Source: an uncultured Lachnospiraceae bacterium
GTDB lineage: Bacteria > Bacillota > Clostridia > Lachnospirales > Lachnospiraceae
Direction: 5' to 3'
Length of the DNA stretch: 64,000 nt
NCBI GenBank assembly: GCA_910583605.1
Contig: CAJTXN010000006.1
Span: forward strand, 1-64,000
Shown piece after piece: positions 26,614 through 35,638 of this stretch. How positions within the stretch are numbered: the stretch's first letter is position 1; each line of letters opens with the position of its first letter. The notes beneath the pieces were generated by a model. It was not told the DNA's origin. It saw only the letters and a list, made by a program, of their open reading frames with translations, and searched no databases. A program made the position numbers and the translations under genes.

Positions 26614-27771
26614 ATGGGACTTGATTTTAGCAGAACTCCGACACAGCAGCAGTCAATGCAGACAATGACAGCCGAGGCGCCGGAAAACACGGAAATTGAA
26701 GTAGTAGAACAATATGATATTGTGGCTGACAGACAGCAGATGAATGCTGAACTGGTAAATTCGCCGGAAGTGGATGCGCTGGTAAGCAATATTGAAGTAG
26801 ATAATCTGGAAACCATAGTTTCATTCGGTGCAGAAGCGGCAGAAGAAATTTCAAAAGCTTCCGATGTGGTTTTAAACAGTATGACCATGTCGCAGATGGA
26901 TGATTCTGCAGAGATGCTCAACACACTGGCAAAGATAATGTCTAAATTTGATATCGAAGAAATTAAAGAAGAGCCGGGATTATTGGGCAGAATATTTAAC
27001 AATGCGAAAAAGCAGCTGGATAAGATTTTATCAAAGTATCATACCATGGGTGATGAAGTGGATAAGATTTATGTTCAGTTAAAGAGCTATGAATCGGAAA
27101 TCAAACAGGCCAACCGTAAGTTGGATGATATGTTTAATGCGAATGTAAATTATTATCACGAACTGGTGAAATATATTCTGGCAGGAGAGCAGGGCTGCCG
27201 GGAAATCGAGGCGTACATTGCCCAGCGGGAAGCGGATATGCAGGCCACAGGTGATAATTCCATACAGTTTGAACTGCAGAGTCTGCAGCAGGCGCTTATG
27301 ATGCTGGAACAGAGGACCCAGGATTTAAGAACGGCGGAGAATGTGGCAATGCAGTCCCTTCCGATGATAAAGACCATGGCATTTACGAATATGAATTTAG
27401 TCAGAAAGATTAATTCAGCATTTATTATTACCCTGCCGGTATTTAAACAGGCGCTTGCCCAGGCCATCATGTTAAAGAGACAGAAACTACAGGCGGATGC
27501 CATGTCAGCATTAGATGAAAAGACCAATGAAATGCTGCTCCGAAATGCCCAGAACACTGCCGAGCAGTCTAAGATGGCAGCAAGACTTACATCCGGCAGT
27601 TCCATTAAGATAGAAACATTGGAGAAATCCTGGAGAACCATTGTCAACGGTATCGATGAGACCAGACAGATTCAGGAGAATGCCAAAAAGCAGCGTATTG
27701 ATGACAAGGCACGGCTGGAAAGCATTAAGGCTGAATTTAACAGCAAATACCATGTGCCGAAAGCAAATTAA
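26614..27771 (+). CDS. TelA-like toxic anion resistance protein
   Basis: A 385-residue, mostly helical coiled-coil protein of the TelA family. The N-terminal 75 residues are acidic and Gln-rich; the core contains GLLGRIFNNAKKQLDKIL, then VDKIYVQLKSYESEI and KRQKLQADAMSALDEKTNEM. The family is linked to resistance to tellurite and some cell-envelope antibiotics, mechanism unresolved. The ribosome binding site AGAGG sits in the end of YceG. The three TerD genes follow within 20-60 bases, so this is one operon. Confidence 0.9.
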   Translation: MGLDFSRTPTQQQSMQTMTAEAPENTEIEVVEQYDIVADRQQMNAELVNSPEVDALVSNIEVDNLETIVSFGAEAAEEISKASDVVLNSMTMSQMDDSAEMLNTLAKIMSKFDIEEIKEEPGLLGRIFNNAKKQLDKILSKYHTMGDEVDKIYVQLKSYESEIKQANRKLDDMFNANVNYYHELVKYILAGEQGCREIEAYIAQREADMQATGDNSIQFELQSLQQALMMLEQRTQDLRTAENVAMQSLPMIKTMAFTNMNLVRKINSAFIITLPVFKQALAQAIMLKRQKLQADAMSALDEKTNEMLLRNAQNTAEQSKMAARLTSGSSIKIETLEKSWRTIVNGIDETRQIQENAKKQRIDDKARLESIKAEFNSKYHVPKAN

Positions 27772-27790
27772 TTTAAGGAGGTAATATAGT

Positions 27791-28372
27791 ATGCCAATTA
27801 ATTTATCAAAAGGACAGAAAGTTGATTTAACAAAAGGAAATCCGGGCCTGAAAAAGATAATGGTAGGCCTGGGCTGGGATGTAAATGCATTTGATTCCGG
27901 TGCGGATTTTGACCTGGATGCAGCTGCATTTATGCTGGGTGAAAACGGAAAGTGTCCGACGGAAAAGGAATTTGTATTTTATGGTAATCTGACGCATCCG
28001 AGTGAATCCGTAGTTCATATGGGCGATAATCTGACCGGTGAAGGAGAAGGTGATGACGAACAGATTCAGGTGGATTTAAGCAAGATTCCGGAAAATGTAT
28101 CCAAGGTAGCATTTACGGTTACCATTTATGATGCAGAGCCGAGAAGACAGAATTTTGGTCAGGTGTCCAATGCTTATATCAGAATCGTAGACGAAACCAC
28201 AGGAACAGAAATTATCCGTTATGACCTGGGAGAAGATTTCTCCATTGAAACAGCGGTTGTTGTAGGTGAGTTGTACAGACACAACGGAGAATGGAAGTTT
28301 AATGCCATTGGAAGCGGTTTCCAGGGTGGTCTGGCTGCATTATGCGGTCATTATGGAATTGAAGTTGCATAA
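27791..28372 (+). CDS. terD: TerD family protein 1
   Basis: A 193-residue TerD-domain protein. The Ca2+-binding acid residues are present: FDLDAAAFML (about residues 40-49) and GDNLTGEGEGDDEQI (about 78-92). The end HNGEWKFNAIGSGFQGGLAAL is family-typical. TerD proteins bind calcium tightly and take part in stress, phage and tellurite resistance; the exact role is unresolved. AAGGAGG lies 11 bases before the ATG. A Ca2+-transporting ATPase further down in the same run makes a calcium-linked function plausible. Confidence 0.93.
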   Translation: MPINLSKGQKVDLTKGNPGLKKIMVGLGWDVNAFDSGADFDLDAAAFMLGENGKCPTEKEFVFYGNLTHPSESVVHMGDNLTGEGEGDDEQIQVDLSKIPENVSKVAFTVTIYDAEPRRQNFGQVSNAYIRIVDETTGTEIIRYDLGEDFSIETAVVVGELYRHNGEWKFNAIGSGFQGGLAALCGHYGIEVA

Positions 28373-28405
28373 GAAGTATATAATAATAGAAATGGAGGAT
28401 GAATT

Positions 28406-28987
28406 ATGCCGGTTTGTTTAACAAAAGGTCAGAAGGTAAGTCTTACAAAGGGGAATCCGGGATTGACAAATGTGGTTGTCGGTCTGGGATGGGATGTGAA
28501 CCAGTTTGATACAGGCGGAAGTTTTGATTTGGATGCCGCGGCATTTCTGGTAACTGACAGCGGAAAGATATCCAGAACGGAAGATTTTGTGTTCTATGGA
28601 AATTTATCCCATCCGTCAGGTGCTGTACAGCATATGGGAGATAATCTGACCGGTGAAGGAGACGGAGACGACGAACAGATTAAAGTGAATCTGGCGGCAG
28701 TACCGGAGAATATCTCAAAGATTGCGTTTACGGTTACTATCTATGAGGCAGAACAGAGACGTCAGAATTTCGGGCAGGTAAATAATGCGTTTATCAGAAT
28801 ATACAATGAGGCCAATGGCGAAGAGCTTCTGCGTTATGATCTGGGAGAAGATTTTTCCATTGAAACGGCGGCAGTTTTTGGTGAATTGTATAAAAACAAC
28901 GGAGAATGGAAGTTTAATGCCATTGGATGCGGATATCAGGGCGGTCTTGCTGCGTTGTGCGCAAACTTTGGTGTGGATGTGGAATAG
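28406..28987 (+). CDS. terD: TerD family protein 2
   Basis: A 193-residue close paralogue of the preceding TerD, of the same length with conserved FDLDAAAFLV and GDNLTGEGDGDDEQI calcium sites. The two differ mainly at surface positions, so a tandem duplication followed by divergence is likely. It starts at 28406 with GGAGGATGAATT-type spacing and follows gene 1 by 33 bases. Confidence 0.93.
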   Translation: MPVCLTKGQKVSLTKGNPGLTNVVVGLGWDVNQFDTGGSFDLDAAAFLVTDSGKISRTEDFVFYGNLSHPSGAVQHMGDNLTGEGDGDDEQIKVNLAAVPENISKIAFTVTIYEAEQRRQNFGQVNNAFIRIYNEANGEELLRYDLGEDFSIETAAVFGELYKNNGEWKFNAIGCGYQGGLAALCANFGVDVE

Positions 28988-29056
28988 AATTCTTATTAGA
29001 TGATTTATAAATGCGGTATCACATACGGAATTGTGATATGCAGGAAAGAGGTAATT

Positions 29057-29644
29057 ATGTCAATTAGTTTACAAAAAGGTCAGAAAGTCAGTTTATCCAA
29101 GGAGAGAGCAGGACTTTCCAATATACTTATTGGTTTGGGATGGGATGAAGTACAGCAGAAGAAAGGTTTCTTTGCAAAGAAGCCGGAACCGATTGACTGT
29201 GATGCATCGGCATTTTTATTAAAGAATGGTAAGCTGGTAAATAAGGCGGATATCATTTATTTTGGAAATCTGCGGCATATGACGGGAACCGTACAGCACA
29301 TGGGCGATAACCTGACCGGAGCCGGGGATGGAGACGACGAGCAGATTTTAGTGGATTTGGCCAATGTACCTGCCGACTATGACAGAATAGTGATTGTGGT
29401 AAATATTTATCAGGCGGTAAAGAGAAATCAGCATTTCGGTATGATTCAGAATGCATTTATCCGATTAGTGGATGCCAGTAACAATACAGAGATTTGCATG
29501 TATAATCTGTCAGAGAACTATACAGGCATGACGGCCATGATTTTCGGAGAAGTTTACAGACATAATGGTGAGTGGAAATTTAATGCTATCGGACAGGGAA
29601 CCAATGACCCGGGACTGGGCGAGCTTGCCAACCGCTATATCTGA
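29057..29644 (+). CDS. terD: TerD family protein 3 (divergent)
   Basis: The ATG at 29057 (AGAGG upstream) aligns with the other TerD starts and replaces the longer frame from 29000. The 195-residue product keeps GDNLTGAGDGDDEQI but has an insertion before the first acid site (QQKKGFFAKKPEPIDCDASA), and its ending lacks the GGLAALCGHYG form of genes 1 and 2. It retains Asp at both positions of the DxD (DCD), so calcium binding is still likely. It is the most diverged of the three and may have a separate partner. Confidence 0.88.
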   Translation: MSISLQKGQKVSLSKERAGLSNILIGLGWDEVQQKKGFFAKKPEPIDCDASAFLLKNGKLVNKADIIYFGNLRHMTGTVQHMGDNLTGAGDGDDEQILVDLANVPADYDRIVIVVNIYQAVKRNQHFGMIQNAFIRLVDASNNTEICMYNLSENYTGMTAMIFGEVYRHNGEWKFNAIGQGTNDPGLGELANRYI

Positions 29645-29787
29645 TATAAATTGTATGAATGGTAGAAGAAGTTATTGCTGGTGTAATGGCTTTCTTCTAC
29701 TTTTTCAGATATATTTGTGACAGGGAATGTCATAAATTTAATTGTCGGATAAATTACAATATTTATTTGACGGAATGGAGGATTAAA

Positions 29788-32454
29788 ATGAAGTATAATG
29801 GTCTCACGGATAAAGAAGTCGAGGCTTCACGAGAGAAATACGGCTCGAATATGATTCCTGATTCGGAGCCTACCACGTTTTGGCAGGAGTTTAAGGAAAC
29901 ATTCGGCGATCCGATGATTAAGATTTTATTGGCAATAGCCGCTCTTATGATTGTTATGACCTGCATGGGATATGCGGAAATCTATGAGCCTATCGGAACC
30001 ATTGTGGCGGTTCTGATCGTGGCATTTGTATCTGCCAAGACGGGAGTGGCAAGTGATACAAAGTACAGGGAATTAAAAGACAGCACCAAAAAAGATCAGT
30101 GTAAAGTACACCGGAATGGTGTGGTTACGGTGATTGATATCGATGACGTGGTGGTAGGTGACAAGGTACTGCTTCAGTCCGGTGACAAGATTCCGGCAGA
30201 CGGTGTTCTGGTATCCGGCAATCTGAGAGTGGATAATTCCGCATTAAACGGTGAAGCGGAAGAATGTAAGAAGACGGCGGCGGATGAAGGCTTTCAGTTG
30301 CCGGATGACATAACGGGTGATACTTTTGTGGATAAACATTCTTTGTTCCGCGGCGCTGTGGTTTTTGATGGCGAGGGTGTTCTGGATGTTCGAAAAGTCG
30401 GCCTGAAGACCATGATGGGAAAGATGGCGGAAGAAATGCAGGAGGATGAACCGGATTCTCCGCTGAAAGTGAAGCTGTCAAAACTGGCAAAGCAGATTTC
30501 TACCTTCGGATATATCGGTGCAATCGTAATTGCCGTATTATATGTGATATACTTTATTACAAATGCCGGTGGATTTTCGGAGTTTTTTGATTTGGGAACA
30601 TCCGTAGTAATTCAGAAAATCGTTGAGGCCGTATCGCTGGCAGTTGTTATTATTGTCTGTGCCGTTCCGGAAGGCCTGCCCCTTATGATTTCTCTGGTGC
30701 TTATGCAGAACACCAGTAAGATGCTGGATCACAACGTATTGGTAAGAAAAGCAGAGGGTATAGAGACGGCAGGTTCGTTAAATATCTTATTCAGTGATAA
30801 AACAGGTACCATCACAAAAGGTATGCTGGAAGTGGTGGATTTCTTTACCGCAGACGGCAGTTCCATTCCGATTGAAGATTTGAAGAATCATACGGCAGTA
30901 AAAAGTCTGGTGGACCTGGCCATCGGTAAGAACACACAGTCCATGTTTGATGCGGAACACCGGGTGATTGGTGGTAATGCTACGGACCAGGCATTGATGA
31001 AATTCCTTGGAGAGACAACGTTCCAAATGCTGGGCAGTGATAAAGATTGTATAGTTACGGCCGCCCAGGGATTTAATTCTACCAATAAATTCAGTCAGGC
31101 ACAGATTGGCAGCCTTGGAAAGACGTTTTATAAAGGTGCGCCGGAACGTCTGCTGGCATCGGCAAAGAAGTATCTGGATGAAAACGGTGAGGTCAGAACT
31201 CTGGATATGGATGTATTAAACCGCAAGATAGATGAACTGGCTGCCAAAGCCATGCGTGTTCTTGCTTTTGGATATTCGGAAAAAGACCTTACGGAAAATA
31301 CCATTAATGATGATGTGGTTATCATTGGTCTGGTGGGTATCCGTGATGATGTCAGACCGGAAGCAAAAGAGGCAATTCAGGAAGTTCTGGATGCAGGCAT
31401 TCAGGTTGTAATGATAACCGGTGACAGGCTGGAGACGGCAGTAGCCATTGCAAAGGATGCCGGATTGCTGAAGGATGATTCCGATAAGGCAATTTCCTCC
31501 GCCCAGTTAAACGAGATGTCGGATGAAGAAGTAAAAGCATTGATTCCGCACATCCGTGTGATCGCAAGGGCATTGCCGACGGATAAATCCCGTATGGTAA
31601 GATTATGTCAGGAAATGAATCTGGTAGTGGGAATGACCGGTGACGGTGTTAATGATTCCCCTGCTTTGAAGAGAGCGGATGTAGGATTCGCCATGGGAAG
31701 CGGAACGGAAGCTGCCAAGGAAGCCGGAAAGATTGTTATTTTGGATGATAACTTTAAGTCGATTAAAGATGCAATCTGGTATGGAAGAACCATTTACCAT
31801 AATATTCTGAAATTCTGTAAATTCCAGCTGGTCATCAATGTAGCGGCAGTGGTGGTCAGCGCCGTTGCACCGTTCTTCGGAATAGAAGAACCGTTGAAAG
31901 TAACACATTTATTGTTTGTAAACCTTGTTATGGATGGTCTGGGAGCCATTATGTTAGGTAATGAGCCTGCTCTTGAGAAGTATATGGATGAGAAGCCGAG
32001 ACGCAGGGATGAAAGCATTGTCAGCAGAAAGATGATGACACAGATACTGGTTATGGGTGCATGGCTGACGGCAATAAGTTTTGTTTTCTTAAAAGTACCG
32101 TTCTTTGAGCAGTTCTTTGATGGTTCAAAAGAAAAACAACTAACCGCATATTTTGTATTGTTTATTGTCAGCGCATTGTTTAACGGATTTAATGTCAGGG
32201 ATGACGGATTTGGTATCTTTAAAGGACTTTCCCAGAATACCGGATTTTTGAAAGTCTTTGTGATCATTATTATTGTGCAGGCGGCTATTGTAAACGCAGC
32301 ATTGATTCCGTTTAAGCCGTTTGAATGGATTGGAAATATGTTCAGCTGTGTTCCGTTTGGAATTCAGGGCTGGATCGTGGTAGTATTACTGGCTGTTACC
32401 ATGATACCGGTAGACCTGGTCAGAAAGTGTATATTCAGGGAAAACAGGTCATAA
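29788..32454 (+). CDS. Calcium-transporting P-type ATPase (PMCA-like)
   Basis: The ATG at 29788 with GGAGG at good spacing replaces a longer frame from 29659. The 888-residue protein has all P-type ATPase signatures: actuator LNGEAEEC, PEGLP in the fourth helix, phosphorylation site DKTGTITK, hinge TGDGVNDSPALKRADVG, and about 10 membrane helices. It would pump Ca2+ out of the cytoplasm at the expense of ATP. In Ter islands such pumps are found beside TerD genes and fit a calcium-coupled stress response. It starts 143 bases after TerD 3; whether it shares the TerD promoter is unclear. Confidence 0.9.
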   Translation: MKYNGLTDKEVEASREKYGSNMIPDSEPTTFWQEFKETFGDPMIKILLAIAALMIVMTCMGYAEIYEPIGTIVAVLIVAFVSAKTGVASDTKYRELKDSTKKDQCKVHRNGVVTVIDIDDVVVGDKVLLQSGDKIPADGVLVSGNLRVDNSALNGEAEECKKTAADEGFQLPDDITGDTFVDKHSLFRGAVVFDGEGVLDVRKVGLKTMMGKMAEEMQEDEPDSPLKVKLSKLAKQISTFGYIGAIVIAVLYVIYFITNAGGFSEFFDLGTSVVIQKIVEAVSLAVVIIVCAVPEGLPLMISLVLMQNTSKMLDHNVLVRKAEGIETAGSLNILFSDKTGTITKGMLEVVDFFTADGSSIPIEDLKNHTAVKSLVDLAIGKNTQSMFDAEHRVIGGNATDQALMKFLGETTFQMLGSDKDCIVTAAQGFNSTNKFSQAQIGSLGKTFYKGAPERLLASAKKYLDENGEVRTLDMDVLNRKIDELAAKAMRVLAFGYSEKDLTENTINDDVVIIGLVGIRDDVRPEAKEAIQEVLDAGIQVVMITGDRLETAVAIAKDAGLLKDDSDKAISSAQLNEMSDEEVKALIPHIRVIARALPTDKSRMVRLCQEMNLVVGMTGDGVNDSPALKRADVGFAMGSGTEAAKEAGKIVILDDNFKSIKDAIWYGRTIYHNILKFCKFQLVINVAAVVVSAVAPFFGIEEPLKVTHLLFVNLVMDGLGAIMLGNEPALEKYMDEKPRRRDESIVSRKMMTQILVMGAWLTAISFVFLKVPFFEQFFDGSKEKQLTAYFVLFIVSALFNGFNVRDDGFGIFKGLSQNTGFLKVFVIIIIVQAAIVNAALIPFKPFEWIGNMFSCVPFGIQGWIVVVLLAVTMIPVDLVRKCIFRENRS

Positions 32455-32507
32455 TATCGGATTTTAGCCGATATATCAGATTTAACTTCATAAAGCTGTA
32501 ATAGCTG

Positions 32508-32548
32508 CGCCGAAAGGTATGATGTCAACAGACAGGTATCTTTCGGCG
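32508..32548 (+). terminator. Hairpin after the Ca2+ ATPase gene
   Basis: CGCCGAAAGGTA pairs with TATCTTTCGGCG around an 17-base loop. The following T-run is poor (TATTAAATTAAA), so it may be a weak terminator or an RNA-stability element between the ATPase and HAD genes. Confidence 0.45.
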
Positions 32549-32616
32549 TATTAAATTAAAGCAGTATGATTTACTGAAAATTAATAAATAGAAAGGAATT
32601 TTACAGGTACATAATT

Positions 32617-33426
32617 ATGGTGGTATTTCATTCGGATTTGGACAATACATTAATTTATTCATACAAGCATGATATTGGGTCTGATAGGAAATGTGTTGAA
32701 GTTTATCAGAATCGGGAAGTTTCATTTATGACAAAGAAATCTTTTGATTTGCTGAAAGCAGTAAAGGAGAAAGTTGTTTTTGTGCCTACAACCACCAGGA
32801 CGCAGGAACAGTATGAGCGCATTGATCTGGGAATCGGAGTACCCCGTCTGGCGTTGGTCTGCAACGGAGGGGTGCTTTTGGCTGACGGCCGGGAAGATAC
32901 GAAATGGTATGAGGAATCCTTAAATCTTATAATGGATTGCGGAAGTGAACTGGAGAAATCAGAGTTATATTTGGAAACGGATAAATACAGGAGCTTTGAA
33001 GTGAGAAACATAAGGGGATTGTTTGTTTTTACCAAGAGTGATGAACCGGAACGGACCATGGCCGGACTAAAAGATATATTAAACCTGTCGTTGGTGGATG
33101 TATTCCGTAACGGAGCGAAAGTCTATGTGGTGCCTAAGAAGATGAGCAAAGGAATGGCGGTTCAGAGGCTGAGGAAACGGCTGGAAGCGGAACTGGTGAT
33201 TGCGGCCGGGGATAGTGAGTTTGATATTTCCATGCTGCATATGGCGGATATTGGAATTGTACCGCCGAAGTTAAAGATTTCGTCGGGGAAAGGGAAGAAG
33301 ATAGTGAGGGCAGACGAAAAGGGGTTATATTCGGATTGGGTTTTGGAGTATGTGTTGAGGGATATGGATAAAAAAAGAAGGTCATTGGTTAGGGGAGATA
33401 GTGTTTTTAATAAAAAAAAATATTGA
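32617..33426 (+). CDS. HAD-family phosphatase of the Ter module
   Basis: A 269-residue HAD-superfamily protein. Motif I is FHSDLDNTLIY (nucleophile Asp and DxD), motif II the Thr in VPTTTRT, motif III a Lys in KKMSKGMAVQRL and motif IV AAGDSEFDISML. The layout resembles sucrose-phosphate phosphatase-type hydrolases. Such HAD enzymes accompany TRSP, StiP and CitE-like proteins in Ter islands and are thought to dephosphorylate the pathway product. It closes the island; a new promoter and an unrelated protease gene follow. Confidence 0.8.
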   Translation: MVVFHSDLDNTLIYSYKHDIGSDRKCVEVYQNREVSFMTKKSFDLLKAVKEKVVFVPTTTRTQEQYERIDLGIGVPRLALVCNGGVLLADGREDTKWYEESLNLIMDCGSELEKSELYLETDKYRSFEVRNIRGLFVFTKSDEPERTMAGLKDILNLSLVDVFRNGAKVYVVPKKMSKGMAVQRLRKRLEAELVIAAGDSEFDISMLHMADIGIVPPKLKISSGKGKKIVRADEKGLYSDWVLEYVLRDMDKKRRSLVRGDSVFNKKKY

Positions 33427-33451
33427 CATAGAATGTTTAGAATGTTAAAAT
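33423..33451 (+). promoter_or_regulatory. Sigma-A promoter of the matrixin-like protease
   Basis: TTGACA at 33423-33428, a 17-base spacer and TAAAAT at 33446-33451. It overlaps the end of the HAD gene, and the start codon is about 200 bases downstream, leaving a leader that contains the long hairpin at 33501-33622. Confidence 0.7.
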
Positions 33452-33500
33452 TAATATACAAACAAATGATAAAATTCTGACATTTAGAAGTATTTGTCAT

Positions 33501-33622
33501 TTGTGAAATTCAAAGCCATAAGTTATATATTTTTATTTTGTAGAGTAGACAGATACTTTTAAATTATATTTGTCAAAAGCTGCATATTTAAAATGTATAA
33601 TTTATGGCTTTGAATTTTGCAA
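33501..33622 (+). repeat. Long imperfect inverted repeat in the leader of the protease gene
   Basis: The 16-base arm AAATTCAAAGCCATAA (33506-33521) is exactly complementary to TTATGGCTTTGAATTT (33602-33617). Pairing continues outside and inside with G-U pairs and few mismatches, and an inner stem pairs GACAGATA (33548-33555) with TATTTGTC (33567-33574) on nearly the same axis. So nearly 122 bases can fold into one hairpin ending 30 bases before the start codon. It may be a MITE-like element or a regulatory leader. Confidence 0.7.
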
Positions 33623-33652
33623 TCAATAAAAAATAATGAGAGGAGAATTTAT

Positions 33653-34252
33653 ATGAAGAAGAGGATAGCAAATTTATTATTAATAACATTATATGTAAAT
33701 ATATTAATGTTATGTTTTGGGACTGTGGAGGTAAAAGCAGATGGAATAGGAACAAGAACATATTGGAATGGTTATTCGTTTTATATATTAAGTTATTCTT
33801 GTTGGGATAGTGGTGGTCATATTGATTGGGAATATCAGGGGAGTAAATATGGTATGAATGTTAGCAATGCAACAGAAATGTGGAATACTGCAGCAAAATC
33901 TGTATCATTGAGTCGATGTAAATCAATATTTAGAAAAGATACATGGAAAACGGTATGTGATGTTACAATAAAAGATTGTAACAAAAAAGATGGAATAAAT
34001 GCTAGTTTGACAATAGATTCTTTGGGTTTTGGTGTTATGAGTCTTAATGCATATTATATGAATGATTATAATCAAAATATAAGAAATGCCATTATTGCCC
34101 ATGAATTAGGGCATGCACTTGGAATAGGGGACGATTATTCACAGTCAGATTATATTATGTATGGTTATACACCAAAGGTTACTTATATAACAAATAGGGA
34201 CAAGGCAGCATTAGAATATGAAATGAGAAATCATACAACATATTTTGGATAG
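33653..34252 (+). CDS. Secreted matrixin-like zinc metalloprotease
   Basis: The ATG at 33653 with AGGAG at good spacing gives 199 residues with a signal peptide (MKKRIANLLLITLYVNILML, cleavage probably near VKAD, residue 28). The catalytic zinc site is complete: HELGHALGIGDD, i.e. HExxHxxGxxD at H150-E151-H154-D160, with a Met-turn in DYIMYG (M169). The size is that of a bare matrixin catalytic domain without pro- or hemopexin domains. It would degrade or process proteins outside the cell. It heads an operon with two membrane-anchored proteins that may control or protect against it. Confidence 0.8.
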   Translation: MKKRIANLLLITLYVNILMLCFGTVEVKADGIGTRTYWNGYSFYILSYSCWDSGGHIDWEYQGSKYGMNVSNATEMWNTAAKSVSLSRCKSIFRKDTWKTVCDVTIKDCNKKDGINASLTIDSLGFGVMSLNAYYMNDYNQNIRNAIIAHELGHALGIGDDYSQSDYIMYGYTPKVTYITNRDKAALEYEMRNHTTYFG

Positions 34253-34264
34253 GGGGAAGTATTA

Positions 34265-34843
34265 ATGAAAAAGATTATAGCAAAAATTTTGATGTTTATT
34301 ATTTTAACAGTTATTGTTTTTTGGTATGGATATCATTTTTCTTTAAACAGAGATAATGATTCTAAGATGGTTTCTGTTTCATTGATTCGAGCTAACTATG
34401 AATATGATATTCGTGATATAAATCAAATTATTGACAAAGTTGATTATATATTTGTTGGTGAAGTTAAAGATATAAAAGGTTATGATTATCAGAATCCTGT
34501 ATGTGTTGAACTTGAAAATGGAGAAATAAAAACAATTTATGATACATATACTAATTATGAAATCCTTGTAAAAGATTGTTATAAAGGAAAGCTTGATAAT
34601 CATTGTTTGCAAAGAATACAGAAAAGAGGAGGCTTAGAATATACAGGTGATTCTATTGCCATTATGGAAAATGACATATTGCCGGATATTGGAAAGACAT
34701 ATCTCTTTTTTGCATATAAACAATCAGATGGGACAATTTTGGTATCAGGTGAGAATTCCAATATATTGTTAACAGAATCAAATTTTGAACAATTAATTTC
34801 TGAAGTAATGTATGCAGTAAATAATAGGGGGAATTTACAATGA
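34265..34843 (+). CDS. Membrane-anchored extracellular protein A
   Basis: A 192-residue protein with an uncleaved N-terminal helix (residues about 5-21) and an outer domain containing YIFVGEVKDIKGYDYQNP and the stretch YEILVKDCYKGKL. The form 'FxGxVxxI ... ILVxDCxKGxL' also occurs in the following gene, so the two are paralogues. The start at 34265 follows GGGGGAAGTATTA; the 3' end overlaps the next ATG by four bases. An OB-like beta-barrel domain is possible. Its place after a secreted protease suggests an inhibitor or protective role, but this is speculation. Confidence 0.55.
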   Translation: MKKIIAKILMFIILTVIVFWYGYHFSLNRDNDSKMVSVSLIRANYEYDIRDINQIIDKVDYIFVGEVKDIKGYDYQNPVCVELENGEIKTIYDTYTNYEILVKDCYKGKLDNHCLQRIQKRGGLEYTGDSIAIMENDILPDIGKTYLFFAYKQSDGTILVSGENSNILLTESNFEQLISEVMYAVNNRGNLQ

Positions 34844-35523
34844 AAATCATCAAATCAAAAAAAATAATTTTTGTTGCAATTACCGTAACTATAATTATAT
34901 GTCTTGGAATGACAATAGTGTTGTACCAATATTTCGACAATCAGTCTAACATAAAGTTACATCTGTCTGAGGGAAATATTGCAGTTAAGTATATACAAGC
35001 ATCTAAGTCATCAACAATCCGACCGAATATGAAGGAAATCCTGCAATCTGAAGTTTGGCAAAATGAAAATTTGACAATTTTTTCAGGAGTCATTCAATCC
35101 GTACAGAACATTAAAATCAAGATGGATGATGATATCAGTTATAATGCCATAGTTGATATTCAGGTTCTGGACTGTATCAGAGGAAATCTGGAAGAAGGAG
35201 CTTCTATATCGGCATTAGCAGGATGCTCCGTCCGGTTAGACGGAATCTGGCAGGAGGATAGTTTAGTTAATTCCAGTATGATGAAAGGGGAAGAAGGCAT
35301 TTTTTTGATTCGAAAATATGATAATACGGATACTCTGGAATACGAAAATAGCACACTCTATCTTTCGGATATAGCAGAATACGGTTTTCCAGACGCAATG
35401 AGATATTCGTTTATTCAGGGAAAAGACGGGGAAATCAGGTATTGTAAAGAGTTGTATAATGATTTAGACGCACCACGGACACTTTCTGATATAAAACAAT
35501 TTATAAAATCTAAAATCTTATGA
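34840..35523 (+). CDS. Membrane-anchored extracellular protein B (paralogue of A)
   Basis: A 227-residue protein, ATG overlapping the previous stop (ATGA). An N-terminal helix (about residues 8-29) anchors an outer domain with NLTIFSGVIQSVQNI and IVDIQVLDCIRGNL, matching protein A at the same relative positions. Codon use in its second half is GC-richer than in protein A. The coupling by ATGA points to balanced synthesis. Family unknown to me. Confidence 0.55.
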   Translation: MKIIKSKKIIFVAITVTIIICLGMTIVLYQYFDNQSNIKLHLSEGNIAVKYIQASKSSTIRPNMKEILQSEVWQNENLTIFSGVIQSVQNIKIKMDDDISYNAIVDIQVLDCIRGNLEEGASISALAGCSVRLDGIWQEDSLVNSSMMKGEEGIFLIRKYDNTDTLEYENSTLYLSDIAEYGFPDAMRYSFIQGKDGEIRYCKELYNDLDAPRTLSDIKQFIKSKIL

Positions 35524-35573
35524 ACAATATATTAATGAATTGTAAATATATTGTAAACACATCTTGTCTCTTA

Positions 35574-35603
35574 TTGACAAAACACCTCGATTAAGCCTAT
35601 ACT
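35574..35603 (+). promoter_or_regulatory. Sigma-A promoter
   Basis: TTGACA at 35574-35579, an 18-base spacer and TATACT at 35598-35603, 35 bases before the start of the small membrane protein. Confidence 0.8.
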
Positions 35604-35638
35604 AAGTGTAATAAATGCATTTAGGAGGAAAAAAGAAA

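Noticed and set aside
27156..27647. 163-codon minus-strand frame opposite telA
   Set aside because: Shadow of the TelA coding sequence; no ribosome binding site and no family-like motifs.
30125..30490. 121-codon Pro/His-rich minus-strand frame inside the Ca2+ ATPase gene
   Set aside because: Typical antisense artefact of a well-supported gene.
31794..32267. 157-codon minus-strand frame opposite the Ca2+ ATPase
   Set aside because: Antisense shadow of a conserved membrane region of the P-type ATPase.
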